Positions 16,851 to 27,738 of a stretch of DNA of 52,958 nucleotides are shown piece after piece. This DNA comes from Candidatus Polarisedimenticolaceae bacterium (GTDB lineage Bacteria; Pseudomonadota; Gammaproteobacteria; Chromatiales; Chromatiaceae), in contig JAKISI010000016.1 in the NCBI GenBank assembly GCA_021648685.1, positions 1 through 52,958 on the forward strand. Direction: 5' to 3'. Positions within the stretch are counted from its first letter, which is position 1, and every line of letters starts with the position of its first letter. The translations under genes were made by a program, and so were the position numbers. A model generated the notes under the pieces. It made no database searches. It had not been told where the DNA came from and was given only the letters and a program-made list of their open reading frames with translations.

Positions 16851-16880
16851 AAAAAAGAGGGCGATTAAGCCCTCTTTTTT
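16851..16880. terminator. Bidirectional intrinsic terminator
   Basis: AAAAAAGAGGGC, loop GATTAA, GCCCTCTTTTTT: a perfect 12-bp stem, the inner six G/C-rich with A/T tails giving a U-run on both strands. It lies 25 bases past the stop of the tetraheme gene (minus strand) and can also stop plus-strand transcripts from the GxxExxY gene. Confidence 0.9.
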
Positions 16881-16904
16881 GTAATGCGGAGTTAGATTCG
16901 CTAA

Positions 16905-17681
16905 CTACTTATCGTGACACGTCAAGCAGAGCTTGCTTCCTACAATTGTCACGCGAAGAAACGGAGTAAACTCTGTATTTGTGACATAGTCCGCATGCGG
17001 GTTATGGCACGATGCACACTGGACAGTGCCATTAAACAGCCGGACAGTCTCACCAGCATACTGCACAATACCAACCCCCTCCATGCGCAAAGTCTCGTCT
17101 GATATGCTCCGGGATACGGCGTAGGTAAAGTTCACCGGATGATCGTTCTGGAGATCAGTGCCAAGATAGGCATTTGAAGAGGTGGGAATATAGGCACTGC
17201 CTGAGCCTGAACCGCCTTGCATAATTGGATCTGCATTAAGCCTGTTTGGTGTATTGAACATTGCATTCACAGCCTGCGTACCATCATGGCATGAGAGACA
17301 CAGGTTGGTTACAGACATGTTGCCTGCGACCAGATTAGCCGGATCACTTGGAGCCCCCATTGCTACTGATTGAAGCGTGCCATAATTATCAGCGCCATTG
17401 AATGTGGCACTCTTATACATCGTGTAACTGGCTACACCGCTACTCAGCCGGTGATTCCAAAGCGGCAGCACATCGCCTTTGGTGACATTCATGTGTGGTG
17501 TATGACAAAAGATACAGATCTCATCTGTACCTGTTCCACCTGTTACCGATTTGATGGTGCTATTGATTCCGCCAGAAGACATGTTATGTTTAGTTAATTC
17601 TATGCCTGCGTTTGCTACCCCGCCCAGCGATAACGCTAAGATAGCACTCACGGCTACTAATTGTGATAAATTCCTGTGCAT
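16905..17681 (-). CDS. Tetraheme c-type cytochrome (doubled CXXCH type)
   Basis: 258 residues from ATG 17681, preferred over ATG 17696 because GGGGGGT precedes it and the signal peptide (MHRNLSQLVAV, ending ANAG) is then standard. Four motifs are CIFCH, CLSCH, CASCH and CLTCH, in the order CIFCHTPH, PLWNHR, CLSCHDGT, CASCHNPHA, FLRV, LCLTCHDK-end. This is the minimal form of the module found in the proteins at 3049 and 1777; the short region between hemes 2 and 3 is Gly/Ser-rich. Transcription ends at the strong terminator 16851-16880. It is monocistronic as far as can be seen and is likely an abundant small electron carrier. Confidence 0.88.
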   Translation of the reverse strand: MHRNLSQLVAVSAILALSLGGVANAGIELTKHNMSSGGINSTIKSVTGGTGTDEICIFCHTPHMNVTKGDVLPLWNHRLSSGVASYTMYKSATFNGADNYGTLQSVAMGAPSDPANLVAGNMSVTNLCLSCHDGTQAVNAMFNTPNRLNADPIMQGGSGSGSAYIPTSSNAYLGTDLQNDHPVNFTYAVSRSISDETLRMEGVGIVQYAGETVRLFNGTVQCASCHNPHADYVTNTEFTPFLRVTIVGSKLCLTCHDK

Positions 17682-17992
17682 TTTGACCCCCCGCATTTAA
17701 TGCTTTAACAACAGTATACTCATAATCAAAAACAGCCTACTTGCGCCCTGCCGTGCGTAAGAGTCAGCCTTACACTAAACTTTAGCACAGCACTTTGCCT
17801 TTAGCCAGATCCAACCCTGTGCCAAACCTTGTAGCCAGACACCCCCTTGGCAGGCCTGAATACTTTATATATTTCATATAGTTGATGGTATTTTATTTTA
17901 AAAAAACAGCTCGACCACAGCAAGCAACTTAGTCCTATCAATCCTGAAATGGTGGGCTTTCTATATGGTTTCTCCTTTAAAAGTCAGAGCCT
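17682..17992. other. Intergenic gap, no gene found
   Basis: 311 bases between the NHL lipoprotein stop and the tetraheme start. No frame with a ribosome site was found on either strand. An AT-rich block (17865-17905, TTTATATATTTCATATAG and an A7 run) may hold promoter elements for the tetraheme gene, but none could be assigned. No T-run hairpin terminates the lipoprotein gene. Confidence 0.5.
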
Positions 17993-19099
17993 TTAATCAC
18001 CATCCAGCTTCAAGGCAGCCTCAGGCACTGCCGGGCTTTCACTCTCGTCCTCTTTTATGTATTGAAAAACCTGCACCCGCTTATTAAGAGAATCAACGAC
18101 ATAAACTCTGTCATTTTTATCGATGTACATACCCGCAGGCAACCAGAACATGCCAGGGCCTCTGCCTACTGCACCAACAAACAGGAGCAGCTGGCCTTTG
18201 GTATTGAAAATCTGATAATTCCCAAATGCTGCATCAAGTACATAGACATGGTTATCGCTATCTATGGCTATCCCTTTTGGCCGGGCAAAGGCTCCAAAAC
18301 CATCACCCAGCTGCCCAAAACTCGAGAGGTACTCACCCTCAGGTGAAAATATCTGCACCCTGAAATTACCACTGTCGGTAACATAGATCTTGCCATCCTT
18401 ATCCACTGCCAGATTATTTGGAAAGTTCAAATCACCAGGGGCAGACCCTCGCTGAGCAAAACGTTTAATAAAATTGCCATCAAAATCGTACACCATAATC
18501 TGGTGGCTCACTACATCACTGATGTAGATCCGGTTACGTGCCTCATCAAGCGCCAGGCCTGTTGGCCGCTTCATCCCATCGGCTCCGCCTATTGATCTCA
18601 AGGTCTCCCCATTGGGCTTGTAGACCATCAATTTTCCGCCAAAGCTGTCCGTAACATAGATTCGCTCTTTGCTATCGACACGCACCTCAACAGGTGATGC
18701 CAAGCCACCCATTGCATCCGTCTTCAACATGGAGACCTGCTTCTTCTCCATATCAAAAATAACCACGCCTCTCAGCTTTGCATCGGTAACATACATGCGG
18801 CTGCCATCCGAATTGACCGCAACGCCATACGGCTTGGATAGATGGATACCCTGGTGCTGAATACCAAGCAGCGTATCTTTAAAGCTATCACGCCGTTTGA
18901 AATCCATCTGTCCACGGTAGCTTTTTATATAACGAATCCTTGGCTGCTCTGGAGGCATAGGCCAGACCAGATTTTTCGGCTCTTCCCGAACCTTTGGCGG
19001 TTTTGTAACACAGCCCGTGAGCCCCGCCACAGCAACCAGCAGCAGCCCTGTAACAAGCCACACACAACGACGTTGAATACCATTAGTTGATCTGCTCAC
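17993..19099 (-). CDS. NHL-repeat propeller lipoprotein
   Basis: 368 residues. The N-terminal signal ends in a lipobox (LTGC, Cys about residue 30), so the mature protein is lipid-anchored. The +2 residue is Val, so an outer-membrane destination is the default expectation. Six NHL strands follow from about residue 88 (PYGVAVNSDGSRMYVTD, PVEVRVDSKERIYVTD, PTGLALDEARNRIYISD, PNNLAVDKDGKIYVTD, PKGIAIDSDNHVYVLD, PAGMYIDKNDRVYVVD). It is paralogous to the protein at 1774 along its length but keeps the lipobox that one lacks. The start is GTG with GGAG six bases upstream. It lies 311 bases from the tetraheme gene, and its 3' neighbour in transcription is that cytochrome. Confidence 0.88.
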   Translation of the reverse strand: MSRSTNGIQRRCVWLVTGLLLVAVAGLTGCVTKPPKVREEPKNLVWPMPPEQPRIRYIKSYRGQMDFKRRDSFKDTLLGIQHQGIHLSKPYGVAVNSDGSRMYVTDAKLRGVVIFDMEKKQVSMLKTDAMGGLASPVEVRVDSKERIYVTDSFGGKLMVYKPNGETLRSIGGADGMKRPTGLALDEARNRIYISDVVSHQIMVYDFDGNFIKRFAQRGSAPGDLNFPNNLAVDKDGKIYVTDSGNFRVQIFSPEGEYLSSFGQLGDGFGAFARPKGIAIDSDNHVYVLDAAFGNYQIFNTKGQLLLFVGAVGRGPGMFWLPAGMYIDKNDRVYVVDSLNKRVQVFQYIKEDESESPAVPEAALKLDGD

Positions 19100-19193
19100 T
19101 TCTCACTCCACACAGAGGGTAAATATAGAATCTTGACCTATAGGATAGGGGGGAGAGAGAAAGATTACAAATAGCACCAGAGATCGTCCCTGA

Positions 19194-20306
<1,113 letters not shown>

Positions 20307-20323
20307 TGGTCACCGGCAGCCGC

Positions 20324-22072
20324 ATGCTTACTAAACCAGCGCTCCAGAGGGTACTGCTATCCACACTCCTGCTGCTGATAGCCTCCGCTGCCATAATCAC
20401 GGTCAGCTGGGACTCCACAAGCGGGCGTTTTTATCTTGATTCTGAGGGACATTTTCGATCTATCTCCTACTTCAGGGAGCCATCGCTCTCTTTGGGGAAG
20501 ATTCACGATACTATTTTCAATAACCCCTACCCGGCAGCCCAGCGCCCCATTCCTACCCTCTCTTTTTTGATTGAAAACAATCTCATAGGGCTGACACCCC
20601 GATCAGGGCGGATCATCAACACCCTGATCCACTGCCTGAATATCATCATCCTCTTCTTTCTCTGCCGCCGTCTACTGATCCATTTTGGTCAAAAACCGCA
20701 GATGGCAGAGCGCGCCGCCCTGCTGGCTGCCCTGCTTTGGGGGCTGAACCCCTTCCATGCCGATACGGCCTTTTATGTGATTCAGCGCATGACCCTCCTC
20801 TCTGCCAGCTTCTATCTGCTGGGGGTCATCGCCTATCTGCACACACGAGAGTCCCCACGCAGCTGGATATGGCGGGGCGCACTCGCGGCAAGTTTTATCG
20901 CCGGCATCGCCAGTAAAGAGAATGCGGCTCTACTCCCACTTGGGCTACTGGTACTGGAGTTTGTGCTGCCCGCTGACCGGATCGGTGGCCCCCAGGCACG
21001 CAGAAAACGTCTGGCCTGGCTGCTGGGCGCCGTGCTGACTCTTCCCTCTTTAGGTGCCATAGCACTTGGCTACAATCCGGCTCAGCTCCTTCAGGGGCTG
21101 CTCCAGGACTCCGGTAACCGCGTATTTACCAATATGGAACGGCTACTGACCCAGGGTCGGGTGTTGATGCACTATCTCAGCCTGCTCTTTTTTCCACACC
21201 CCGACCGGCTCACCTTTGTACTCAAATACCCGCTGTCACACGGCCTGCTCACCCCCATTACCACCCTGCTCTCCTGGGGGGGGATTGCTCTTCTCTTAAT
21301 CGCTTCAAGCCTGTACATCAGACGGCAGCCGCTCCTGTGGCTGGCCATTTTCTGGTTTTTCATCAACCATCTGCTTGAATCCACCTTTATTCAGCTGGAG
21401 ATGGCCTTTGTCCATCGCAACTACCTCCCCTCCGTTTTCCTGTTTCTGCCAATAGCCTGCTGGCTGGCCAAACAGAAAAACCAACTGGTCACAGTGATCC
21501 CGACCGTCATAGTCATGGTGCTGCTTCTAGTCAGCTGGAATAGCCGTGCCGTGGTATGGGGAGACCCAACAAGATTTTGGGAAGATAGCGTAGAAAAGGC
21601 TCCAGGCAGCCTAAGAGCCTATATCAATCTGGGCATTATCTGGGACATTAAGGGCGAGCCGGCCAAGGCGCTGGAGATTTATCGACAGGGCGCTAAAAAT
21701 GGCTACGGCGAAAACAGCGTCGCCTGGGCCTCACTCTACTGCAACATGGGGATTGCATCCATGCATCTGGGGCAGTATGGCCCTGCCCAGCGCTATATGT
21801 CCAAATCGCTTGGATACTCCTCCATGCCAGGCTGCCTGGTCAATCTTGCCAAGCTTTATCTGAAACTCAACGACCCCGGCATGGCCATGCGGGCAATGGA
21901 TGAGCTGGCCAGAGGCTGGCCCCGGCACCGGAAGCTGCATCTGATGAGAGCCAGAGCCTATCTGGCCGTGGGGCAGATAGCCGCGGCTCGCATGGAGCTG
22001 CAGCAGGAACTTGCCCTCTTCCCCCAAAACAGAGAAGCCAAAAATCTGCTGCAGACACTCAACCGCCAATAA
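20324..22072 (+). CDS. Polytopic membrane protein with C-terminal TPR repeats
   Basis: About 582 residues; a GTG at 20306 overlapping the cysB stop is an alternative start. There are roughly ten hydrophobic helices (about residues 8-27, 92-112, 125-150, 160-178, 190-220, 230-255, 310-330, 345-365, 375-395, 400-420). A soluble C-terminal region with three or four TPRs follows (for example AYINLGIIWDIKGEPAKALEIYRQGA and AWASLYCNMGIASMHLGQYGPAQRY). The N-terminal part has the acidic SEGHFRSISYF loop and the RPI-TLSFLIEN pattern of GT-C-like O-mannosyltransferase/TMTC proteins. A glycosyltransferase or envelope-assembly role is only a suggestion. It is co-transcribed with cysB by position; no terminator lies between them. 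Confidence 0.8.
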   Translation: MLTKPALQRVLLSTLLLLIASAAIITVSWDSTSGRFYLDSEGHFRSISYFREPSLSLGKIHDTIFNNPYPAAQRPIPTLSFLIENNLIGLTPRSGRIINTLIHCLNIIILFFLCRRLLIHFGQKPQMAERAALLAALLWGLNPFHADTAFYVIQRMTLLSASFYLLGVIAYLHTRESPRSWIWRGALAASFIAGIASKENAALLPLGLLVLEFVLPADRIGGPQARRKRLAWLLGAVLTLPSLGAIALGYNPAQLLQGLLQDSGNRVFTNMERLLTQGRVLMHYLSLLFFPHPDRLTFVLKYPLSHGLLTPITTLLSWGGIALLLIASSLYIRRQPLLWLAIFWFFINHLLESTFIQLEMAFVHRNYLPSVFLFLPIACWLAKQKNQLVTVIPTVIVMVLLLVSWNSRAVVWGDPTRFWEDSVEKAPGSLRAYINLGIIWDIKGEPAKALEIYRQGAKNGYGENSVAWASLYCNMGIASMHLGQYGPAQRYMSKSLGYSSMPGCLVNLAKLYLKLNDPGMAMRAMDELARGWPRHRKLHLMRARAYLAVGQIAAARMELQQELALFPQNREAKNLLQTLNRQ

Positions 22073-22121
22073 TCTCTCTGCCATTGATCCCGGTTAACGA
22101 TACAGCCAGATCTACCGGCTG

Positions 22122-23255
22122 TCAGTTATCAGCCATGCTTTGAAGATTTTGTATGATCTGCTGTAATCGCCTGTCGATTTCGATGCCAGCTTCAAAGTTG
22201 TTGAGTGATTTGTCCACGCCAGATTGCACAATATTATGCATGTCGATCTCCTGCTCTTCGGTTAGCCCCAAAGATAGAAACGATGCCTCCATCTGCTGCA
22301 TAACCGTGTCCATTATTTGCATATTTTTCTCTTTCTGTTTTTGCTGTATCTTCTCAATCTCTTGCAGAGCACTGTTTGAGTCAAACACCAGCTGCTGCAA
22401 GCGATTTTTGCTCTCTATATTGCACTGCTCCATCTCCAGCGCCTTCAGCTTTGACTCTGCACCCTCTGCCAACAGAGCAACATTGTCACGGATTCTGCCG
22501 CATTGATCAGGGTCATCCAGCGGCATATTTTTTATCAGCAGCGAGACACCACCAAAGTTCAGAATCAGTCTCGCACCATGCTCCATAATCCGCCCCTGAT
22601 CCCGTAAGCGTGACAGTAACTCTTGCTCTAATGGGGACGCCGGCCCGCTGTTATTGATGCTGATCGGCTCGATTGTTGAACGCAGCTGCACACTGCTCTG
22701 AAGCGAATAGCGCGCAATGGACTCCACTACCTGCTGCGCCAACTCCGCAACACTGGTAATGGTAAAGCTCTGCCTGAGAAACTCCAGCACCACACCCAGT
22801 TCGCCCGCACTGGTCATGGCCGTCATGGCCGTCTCCATGGCAAAGGTTTTATCTTTCTCAAGTGCCTGCTGAAGTTTTCTGTTATCGATCAACAGCTGCA
22901 CCTTCTGCACAATTTCACTGGGCGGAAATGGCTTGATAACATAATCAGAGCCACCCGCCTCATAGCCTGCCAGTTTTTCATCAGTCGAATCGTGCGCAGA
23001 GACAAAAATCACATCGACATCTTTGGTGTGCGGATCATTTTTTATCTGTCGGCAGGTCTCGTAGCCATCCATCCCTGGCATCATCACGTCCATCAGAATG
23101 ACATTTGGCAGGGGTTGTTTAGTTAACATCTCCAGCGCCTTCTCTCCATTGGTCGCCACAAGCACCGCATAGTCATGCTTCAGATTTTCCATCAAAAAAT
23201 GAATATCATCAGGTGCATCATCCACAATCAATATTCTGTTTTTATCGATACTCAT
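22122..23255 (-). CDS. Response regulator with long helical C-terminal domain
   Basis: 377 residues from ATG 23255, which has GGAGG seven bases upstream; the longer frame to 23315 overlaps the kinase. The receiver domain (about 5-125) has the DD pair (ILIVDDAPDD), the phospho-accepting Asp in LMDVMMPGMDG, the Ser in FVSAHD and the KPF lysine. The remaining 250 residues have no DNA-binding or GGDEF signature. They hold a helical segment, a region resembling a degenerate GAF/sensor fold and a coiled coil (about 275-330, Gln/Lys-rich). Start is 34 bases after the hybrid kinase stop, so they are partners. Output is unknown, perhaps protein-protein signalling. Confidence 0.85.
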   Translation of the reverse strand: MSIDKNRILIVDDAPDDIHFLMENLKHDYAVLVATNGEKALEMLTKQPLPNVILMDVMMPGMDGYETCRQIKNDPHTKDVDVIFVSAHDSTDEKLAGYEAGGSDYVIKPFPPSEIVQKVQLLIDNRKLQQALEKDKTFAMETAMTAMTSAGELGVVLEFLRQSFTITSVAELAQQVVESIARYSLQSSVQLRSTIEPISINNSGPASPLEQELLSRLRDQGRIMEHGARLILNFGGVSLLIKNMPLDDPDQCGRIRDNVALLAEGAESKLKALEMEQCNIESKNRLQQLVFDSNSALQEIEKIQQKQKEKNMQIMDTVMQQMEASFLSLGLTEEQEIDMHNIVQSGVDKSLNNFEAGIEIDRRLQQIIQNLQSMADN

Positions 23256-23289
23256 GGTCAATCCTCCATCTGCATTGGCTGGCAATGAT

Positions 23290-26200
23290 TCATGCTTTAT
23301 AAACCTGTTGAACAACTCTCCTGGCCGCCTCTATATCAAAACTGTTTAATGCACTTTCCAGCTCTTCAAACCAGCTTGCTGATACAGAAGATGCCCTTAA
23401 TTTATGCAGACAGTTCTGAGCCTCACCAAGATCGGTATCCAGATAGCCTTCCATCTGCCTGAGTAGTGCACGCAGTGCATCAGGGGCAATACCCTGCGGG
23501 GCAGAGTTGATTTCAGTTGGCGGAGATTCACTCTCTTCCAGTGTCAATAACCCTGCCATCACCTCCTGCTGTACACGCCGCAGGTCATCTATGTTGGCTA
23601 ATGCTGCTGTTTTATCGTTGGCACGGCAGGCGGCCTCCATGGATGCGGCTTGTTGAAACAGCGCTTCGGCACCCATGTTGCCACTACTCCCTTTCAAGGT
23701 ATGCGCCAGAGATGCGGCCTCCTCCAGCTGCCCCTGTTGTATATGCTCTTCGATGATCTCTACAGCGATGGACTGTTTTTGGCGAAAACCCTTTAAGATT
23801 CTTTTATACGCCGGCCAGTTGCCACGGATGCGCTGCAGGCCATCTGCGAGGTTGATCCCCGGCAGCTCTGGCAAGCTACCGCCATCTATGCTGTTGCTGC
23901 TCCCTTCACCCTCTGGTTTTTTTCCGGGTTTGATCCACTGGGATAAAGTCTGAAAAAGCAGCTCTGGATCAAAGGGCTTGGTGACATGTGCACTCATTCC
24001 GGCAGCCAGACTCTTTTCCCGATCACCGCTGAGGGCATGTGCCGTCATGGCGATAATGGGAAGCTCAGTATAAACTCCGCCAAGCGCCCGGATTTGCCGG
24101 GTTGCTTCCAATCCATCCATGACCGGCATCTGAATGTCCATCAGGACGGCGTCATACTTTTGCTGCTGAACAGCTTGCAGTGCATTTAAGCCATTTTCTA
24201 CCGTATCAATACTGAAGCCCACATCGGAGAGAAGCTCCTCCGCTACCTGCTGATTGACCTCATTATCATCAACCAGCAGCAGCTGCTGGCCACCAAACCA
24301 CCAGTCACCAGACTCTGCATGATCGCCAGAGCGGGATGGCGCTACTTGCGTTTCTCCAAGCAACAGCAGCAGTCTGTTATGGAGTTCTGTCAATCGCACA
24401 GGTTTGCTCAGCCAACCATCCAGCTCTGACATTTCACCATCCCACCCCATTGGGCTGAGCATCAACAGCTGCATGCCACGCAATGCGCCATTTGCTCGAA
24501 CCGCCCGTGCCAACTCAATTCCACTCATCTCCGGCATCTGCATATCCAGCAGAACGATGCTGTATGGCTTGCTTGCAGCTGCGGCCGTACGCAGCTGACG
24601 CAGTGCATCAGCTCCGCTTGCTGCCTCTCCAACCTCTTTAACCTGCCAGCTTTTCAGTGCTGCCATGAGCAGATTCCGGCTGCTCTTGTTATCATCCACC
24701 ACCAGGATGCGTTGTTTGGGCAGCAGCTCGGAGTCTTGCTCTGCCTGCCGGACATCACTCACCGCCTTTAACGGTATGCGAAAGCTGAATTTTGAGCCAC
24801 GACCCGGCCTGCTCTCTACCGTTATATCTCCCCCCATTATGGCCACCAACCGGCGGCTGATCGCCAGTCCCAGCCCTGTGCCACCGTACTTGCGTGTGGT
24901 TGAGTTGTCGGCCTGGTTAAAGGCCTCAAACACTGTTTTTTGCTGCTCCTCTGTCATTCCGATGCCCGTATCACAAACCCCTATCTCCATGTAGCGCGCC
25001 TCATCACCCATTTGGGCAAGATAGAGCAGCACCTCACCCTGTTCGGTGAATTTGATGGCGTTACTGATCAGATTTATCAACACCTGTCTGAGACGAGTCG
25101 GGTCACCCTTTACTCTGCCTGGCAGCTTAGGGGCTATCCGACATATCAGCTCCACTCCCTTGCTTTGGGCCGCACCAGCCAGCAGCACCGCAGACTCCTC
25201 CACTAACACGACCGGGTCAAACGGGACAGACTCAAGCTCCAGCTTGTCCGCTTCTATTTTGGAAAAATCGAGGATGTCATTGATAACAGTGAGCAGCGTC
25301 TCACCTGATCCGGCTGCAGTGCCAACATATCGTCGCTGCCTGGCATCAAGATCTGTTTTATCCAACAGGTGCAGCATGCCCAGCACACCGTTCATCGGGG
25401 TGCGGATCTCATGGCTCATAACGGCCAGAAATGCAGATTTGGCACGATTGGCCGCCTCTGCCCTCTCTTTGGAATCAACCAGCTGCTGTTCTGTCTGCTT
25501 GCGTTTTATGACACTGGCGAAGACCAGTGCAACTGCGCTTAAAAAGCGCTTTTCAATTATATCAAACGGGTGCCCATGGGCTATATAGAGCAACAGCACA
25601 CCAATAACCCGTTTTTCAACCATAATCGGAACGGCATAGTGGCCATGTTCCGCCATGCCTTTAAACTGTACATCATGCTGTTCATCTATATGATCCGTAT
25701 GGATAATGGTTTGTTCAGCAGCCGCTCGACCACACAGGCAGTAGCCAAAAGGAACCCGGCGACAGACCTGCAACAGCAGCTTATCCAGATCCCGTGAGAC
25801 GGCCAACTCCAATACCTCTGGTTCATCCCCGACCAGAAAGACAGCACCTTTTGGTGACAGCCCAACGAATGGTACCGACAGCACGATCTCCAGCAGCTCT
25901 TCAAGGCACTCATTGAGTGGACGTTGCTCCAGCGGCACCTTGAGCAATCTGCTTAATGCCTGGTCAAGATTGTGCTGATAAGCCAGTTTTTTTTCATTTT
26001 TTACTCGCTCTGCAACCTCTTTTTCCAACTTCTCAGCATGCTGTTTGAGCTGCTGTTCAATCATTTTGCTATGGGTCACATCCCACAGAAAACAGACTAA
26101 AACATTATCTGCTGCGCGCACGGTTGTAGCAGCAGGCTCCTCTGCTCCGTCACCAAAAAGCTCCGTATCCACACTGTCGGATTCCATCATGGATATCTGC

Positions 26201-26604
26201 AGCAGAATTTGATCTCCGCTCTTGTGCTGACCGATAATCGGCGTGTCTTCCGTTGCGCGGGTCACAATAAAATCACGGAGATAGCAAGCCACATCATCAT
26301 GATCCTGGGCTTGAGTCGGGATAAGGTGGGGAATATTGCGGCCAAGAACTTCCCCTTCGGCATACCCAAAAATCTGTTGCGCTGCTCTATTGAAGGCTTG
26401 AACCGTGCCATCATCGGCAAAGGAGATGATGGCAACTGTAGCACTGTGCAATAGCGCCTCAAGATGATTCTGGGCGCAGATCAGTTGATGCCTGGCCTGG
26501 GTCATCTCTTCGGCTTGATGCTGATACTGCTTCAGCTTCGACAGCAACTCACGCACATGTTCAGGTGATAGTGTCTCAGCCTGGGGTTTAGGTTTTTTGG
26601 CCAT
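23290..26604 (-). CDS. Hybrid sensor histidine kinase (PAS-GAF-HisKA-HATPase-REC-REC-Hpt)
   Basis: 1104 residues from ATG 26604 (AAGGGA upstream; the extra 14 codons in the open frame lack a site). There are no transmembrane helices, so it is cytoplasmic. Order: short coiled coil, PAS about 48-150 ([24 protein letters not shown]), coiled coil, GAF about 215-350, HisKA with His near 397 ([10 protein letters not shown]), HATPase with N box ([12 protein letters not shown]), DTGIGM and GGTGLGLAI. Next are receiver 1 with Asp near 685 ([11 protein letters not shown]), receiver 2 with Asp near 821 ([11 protein letters not shown]) and Hpt with His near 966 ([12 protein letters not shown]). This is a BarA/TorS-style phosphorelay. 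Its likely output is the response regulator encoded next. A 191-base divergent gap separates it from the cyclic-nucleotide-domain gene. Confidence 0.93.
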   Translation of the reverse strand: MAKKPKPQAETLSPEHVRELLSKLKQYQHQAEEMTQARHQLICAQNHLEALLHSATVAIISFADDGTVQAFNRAAQQIFGYAEGEVLGRNIPHLIPTQAQDHDDVACYLRDFIVTRATEDTPIIGQHKSGDQILLQISMMESDSVDTELFGDGAEEPAATTVRAADNVLVCFLWDVTHSKMIEQQLKQHAEKLEKEVAERVKNEKKLAYQHNLDQALSRLLKVPLEQRPLNECLEELLEIVLSVPFVGLSPKGAVFLVGDEPEVLELAVSRDLDKLLLQVCRRVPFGYCLCGRAAAEQTIIHTDHIDEQHDVQFKGMAEHGHYAVPIMVEKRVIGVLLLYIAHGHPFDIIEKRFLSAVALVFASVIKRKQTEQQLVDSKERAEAANRAKSAFLAVMSHEIRTPMNGVLGMLHLLDKTDLDARQRRYVGTAAGSGETLLTVINDILDFSKIEADKLELESVPFDPVVLVEESAVLLAGAAQSKGVELICRIAPKLPGRVKGDPTRLRQVLINLISNAIKFTEQGEVLLYLAQMGDEARYMEIGVCDTGIGMTEEQQKTVFEAFNQADNSTTRKYGGTGLGLAISRRLVAIMGGDITVESRPGRGSKFSFRIPLKAVSDVRQAEQDSELLPKQRILVVDDNKSSRNLLMAALKSWQVKEVGEAASGADALRQLRTAAAASKPYSIVLLDMQMPEMSGIELARAVRANGALRGMQLLMLSPMGWDGEMSELDGWLSKPVRLTELHNRLLLLLGETQVAPSRSGDHAESGDWWFGGQQLLLVDDNEVNQQVAEELLSDVGFSIDTVENGLNALQAVQQQKYDAVLMDIQMPVMDGLEATRQIRALGGVYTELPIIAMTAHALSGDREKSLAAGMSAHVTKPFDPELLFQTLSQWIKPGKKPEGEGSSNSIDGGSLPELPGINLADGLQRIRGNWPAYKRILKGFRQKQSIAVEIIEEHIQQGQLEEAASLAHTLKGSSGNMGAEALFQQAASMEAACRANDKTAALANIDDLRRVQQEVMAGLLTLEESESPPTEINSAPQGIAPDALRALLRQMEGYLDTDLGEAQNCLHKLRASSVSASWFEELESALNSFDIEAARRVVQQVYKA

Positions 26605-26795
26605 AAGATAAATCCCTTCTCTCTCCCTGGAACTGATTCCAGCCACCTGCTCTCTCTTGTACCTATACCGTTAAGCATACTGCTAATAAACGCAAAATCA
26701 ACCTGCCTGGCTACAGAATACTTTAATATCCAACCTTGAATCTTCGGGATAACTGCCCTTTAATTTCAGTGAACAATCTATAAAGTGAGACCACA

Positions 26796-27590
26796 ATGCC
26801 AAAACCCTTTGATATTTCACAGCTCAACCTGTCAGGAAGCGAAATTCCAAAACTGCTGAAAGTGTGCAGTGACTCCCAGCTGCTACGCTTTGAAGATGGT
26901 GAATACCTCTTTTGTGAAGATGATGAAAGCACCGAGGTTTATGCCATATTGCGCGGCGCCTTTGTAGTAGAGCAAAAGAGCGGGGCTGCTGGCCTTCAAG
27001 CCATTGCAACCCATCACAATGAGGAGCATAACCCCTGCTTTATCGGGGAGATGTCCTACCTGGGGACAGGTATCCGAACCGCCTCTGTACGGAGCTCAGG
27101 GATCACCTATGCCATCAAACTCAAGCCTTCGCACCTTGAGACTATCATTGAGAAATTCCCCACTTTCACCCGGATTCTCTGCCAGCAGTTTTCTGCACGC
27201 CTCAAAGAGGCCAATGATGAACTAAAGGAGATTGTCGCAACCAATGCCGTACCGGTGACTCAGGTGGATGCAAAAGCAGGCGAAGTAATCATCAGCCAGG
27301 GGGCACCAGCTGATCGACTCTACCAGCTGATTTGGGGCGATCTGCAATGGGAGCAGGATGGGCGGCCTGTCTCTGGCCATCCGGTCATGGACTTTATTGA
27401 ACCAACGGCCTACTTCTGCGATTTGCCTCATGCTGTAACCATTCGGGCAACAACAGAAGCCTGCCTGGTGGCTATCGAAAAACCTATAAAAGAGGCTGTC
27501 ATACGCAACTATCCTCAACTGATATTAAAGCTCTTTAAAGAGGCAACCGAAGCCAGCCAGGATACCCACAAAAAGCAGCAGCCACAGTGA
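26796..27590 (+). CDS. Tandem cyclic-nucleotide-binding-domain protein without DNA-binding domain
   Basis: 264 residues. The first cNMP-binding-like domain (about 20-135) has the beta-roll DGEYLFCEDDESTEVYAILRGAF and the FIGEMSYLGTGIRTASVRS segment that corresponds to the phosphate-binding cassette (GEMxxxxxxxRxASV), so ligand binding is plausible. A second roll (about 155-245, AGEVIISQGAPADRLYQLIWGDLQW) lacks that cassette (FIEPTAYFCDLPHAVTIRAT). No helix-turn-helix follows, so it is not a Crp-type activator. It is probably a regulatory adaptor or sensor. It has its own promoter region, divergent from the kinase gene. The target is unknown. Confidence 0.8.
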   Translation: MPKPFDISQLNLSGSEIPKLLKVCSDSQLLRFEDGEYLFCEDDESTEVYAILRGAFVVEQKSGAAGLQAIATHHNEEHNPCFIGEMSYLGTGIRTASVRSSGITYAIKLKPSHLETIIEKFPTFTRILCQQFSARLKEANDELKEIVATNAVPVTQVDAKAGEVIISQGAPADRLYQLIWGDLQWEQDGRPVSGHPVMDFIEPTAYFCDLPHAVTIRATTEACLVAIEKPIKEAVIRNYPQLILKLFKEATEASQDTHKKQQPQ

Positions 27591-27738
27591 GGAAAAGCTG
27601 GTCTCACCTTTGTGATACTGGACTTCCGTCACACTTCATGTTTTTATTTTAATGAGTGCATTTCCCATATCGCCTGGGTGAGCGCCTGTTAACCAGCAGG
27701 ACAACCACTCTTTAAAATACAAACAAACTGGCAAAAAC

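Noticed and set aside
16905-17696. Longer start for the tetraheme cytochrome (ATG 17696)
   Set aside because: No ribosome site. The ATG at 17681 has GGGGGGT before it and gives a standard signal peptide.
17820-17850. TTGGCAC-N4-TTGG resembling a sigma-54 promoter before the tetraheme gene
   Set aside because: Spacing is one base short and the -12 GC is missing.
22102-22122. ACAGCC...GGCTGT inverted repeat between convergent genes at 22.1 kb
   Set aside because: Only six pairs and no T-run on either strand; not enough to call a terminator.
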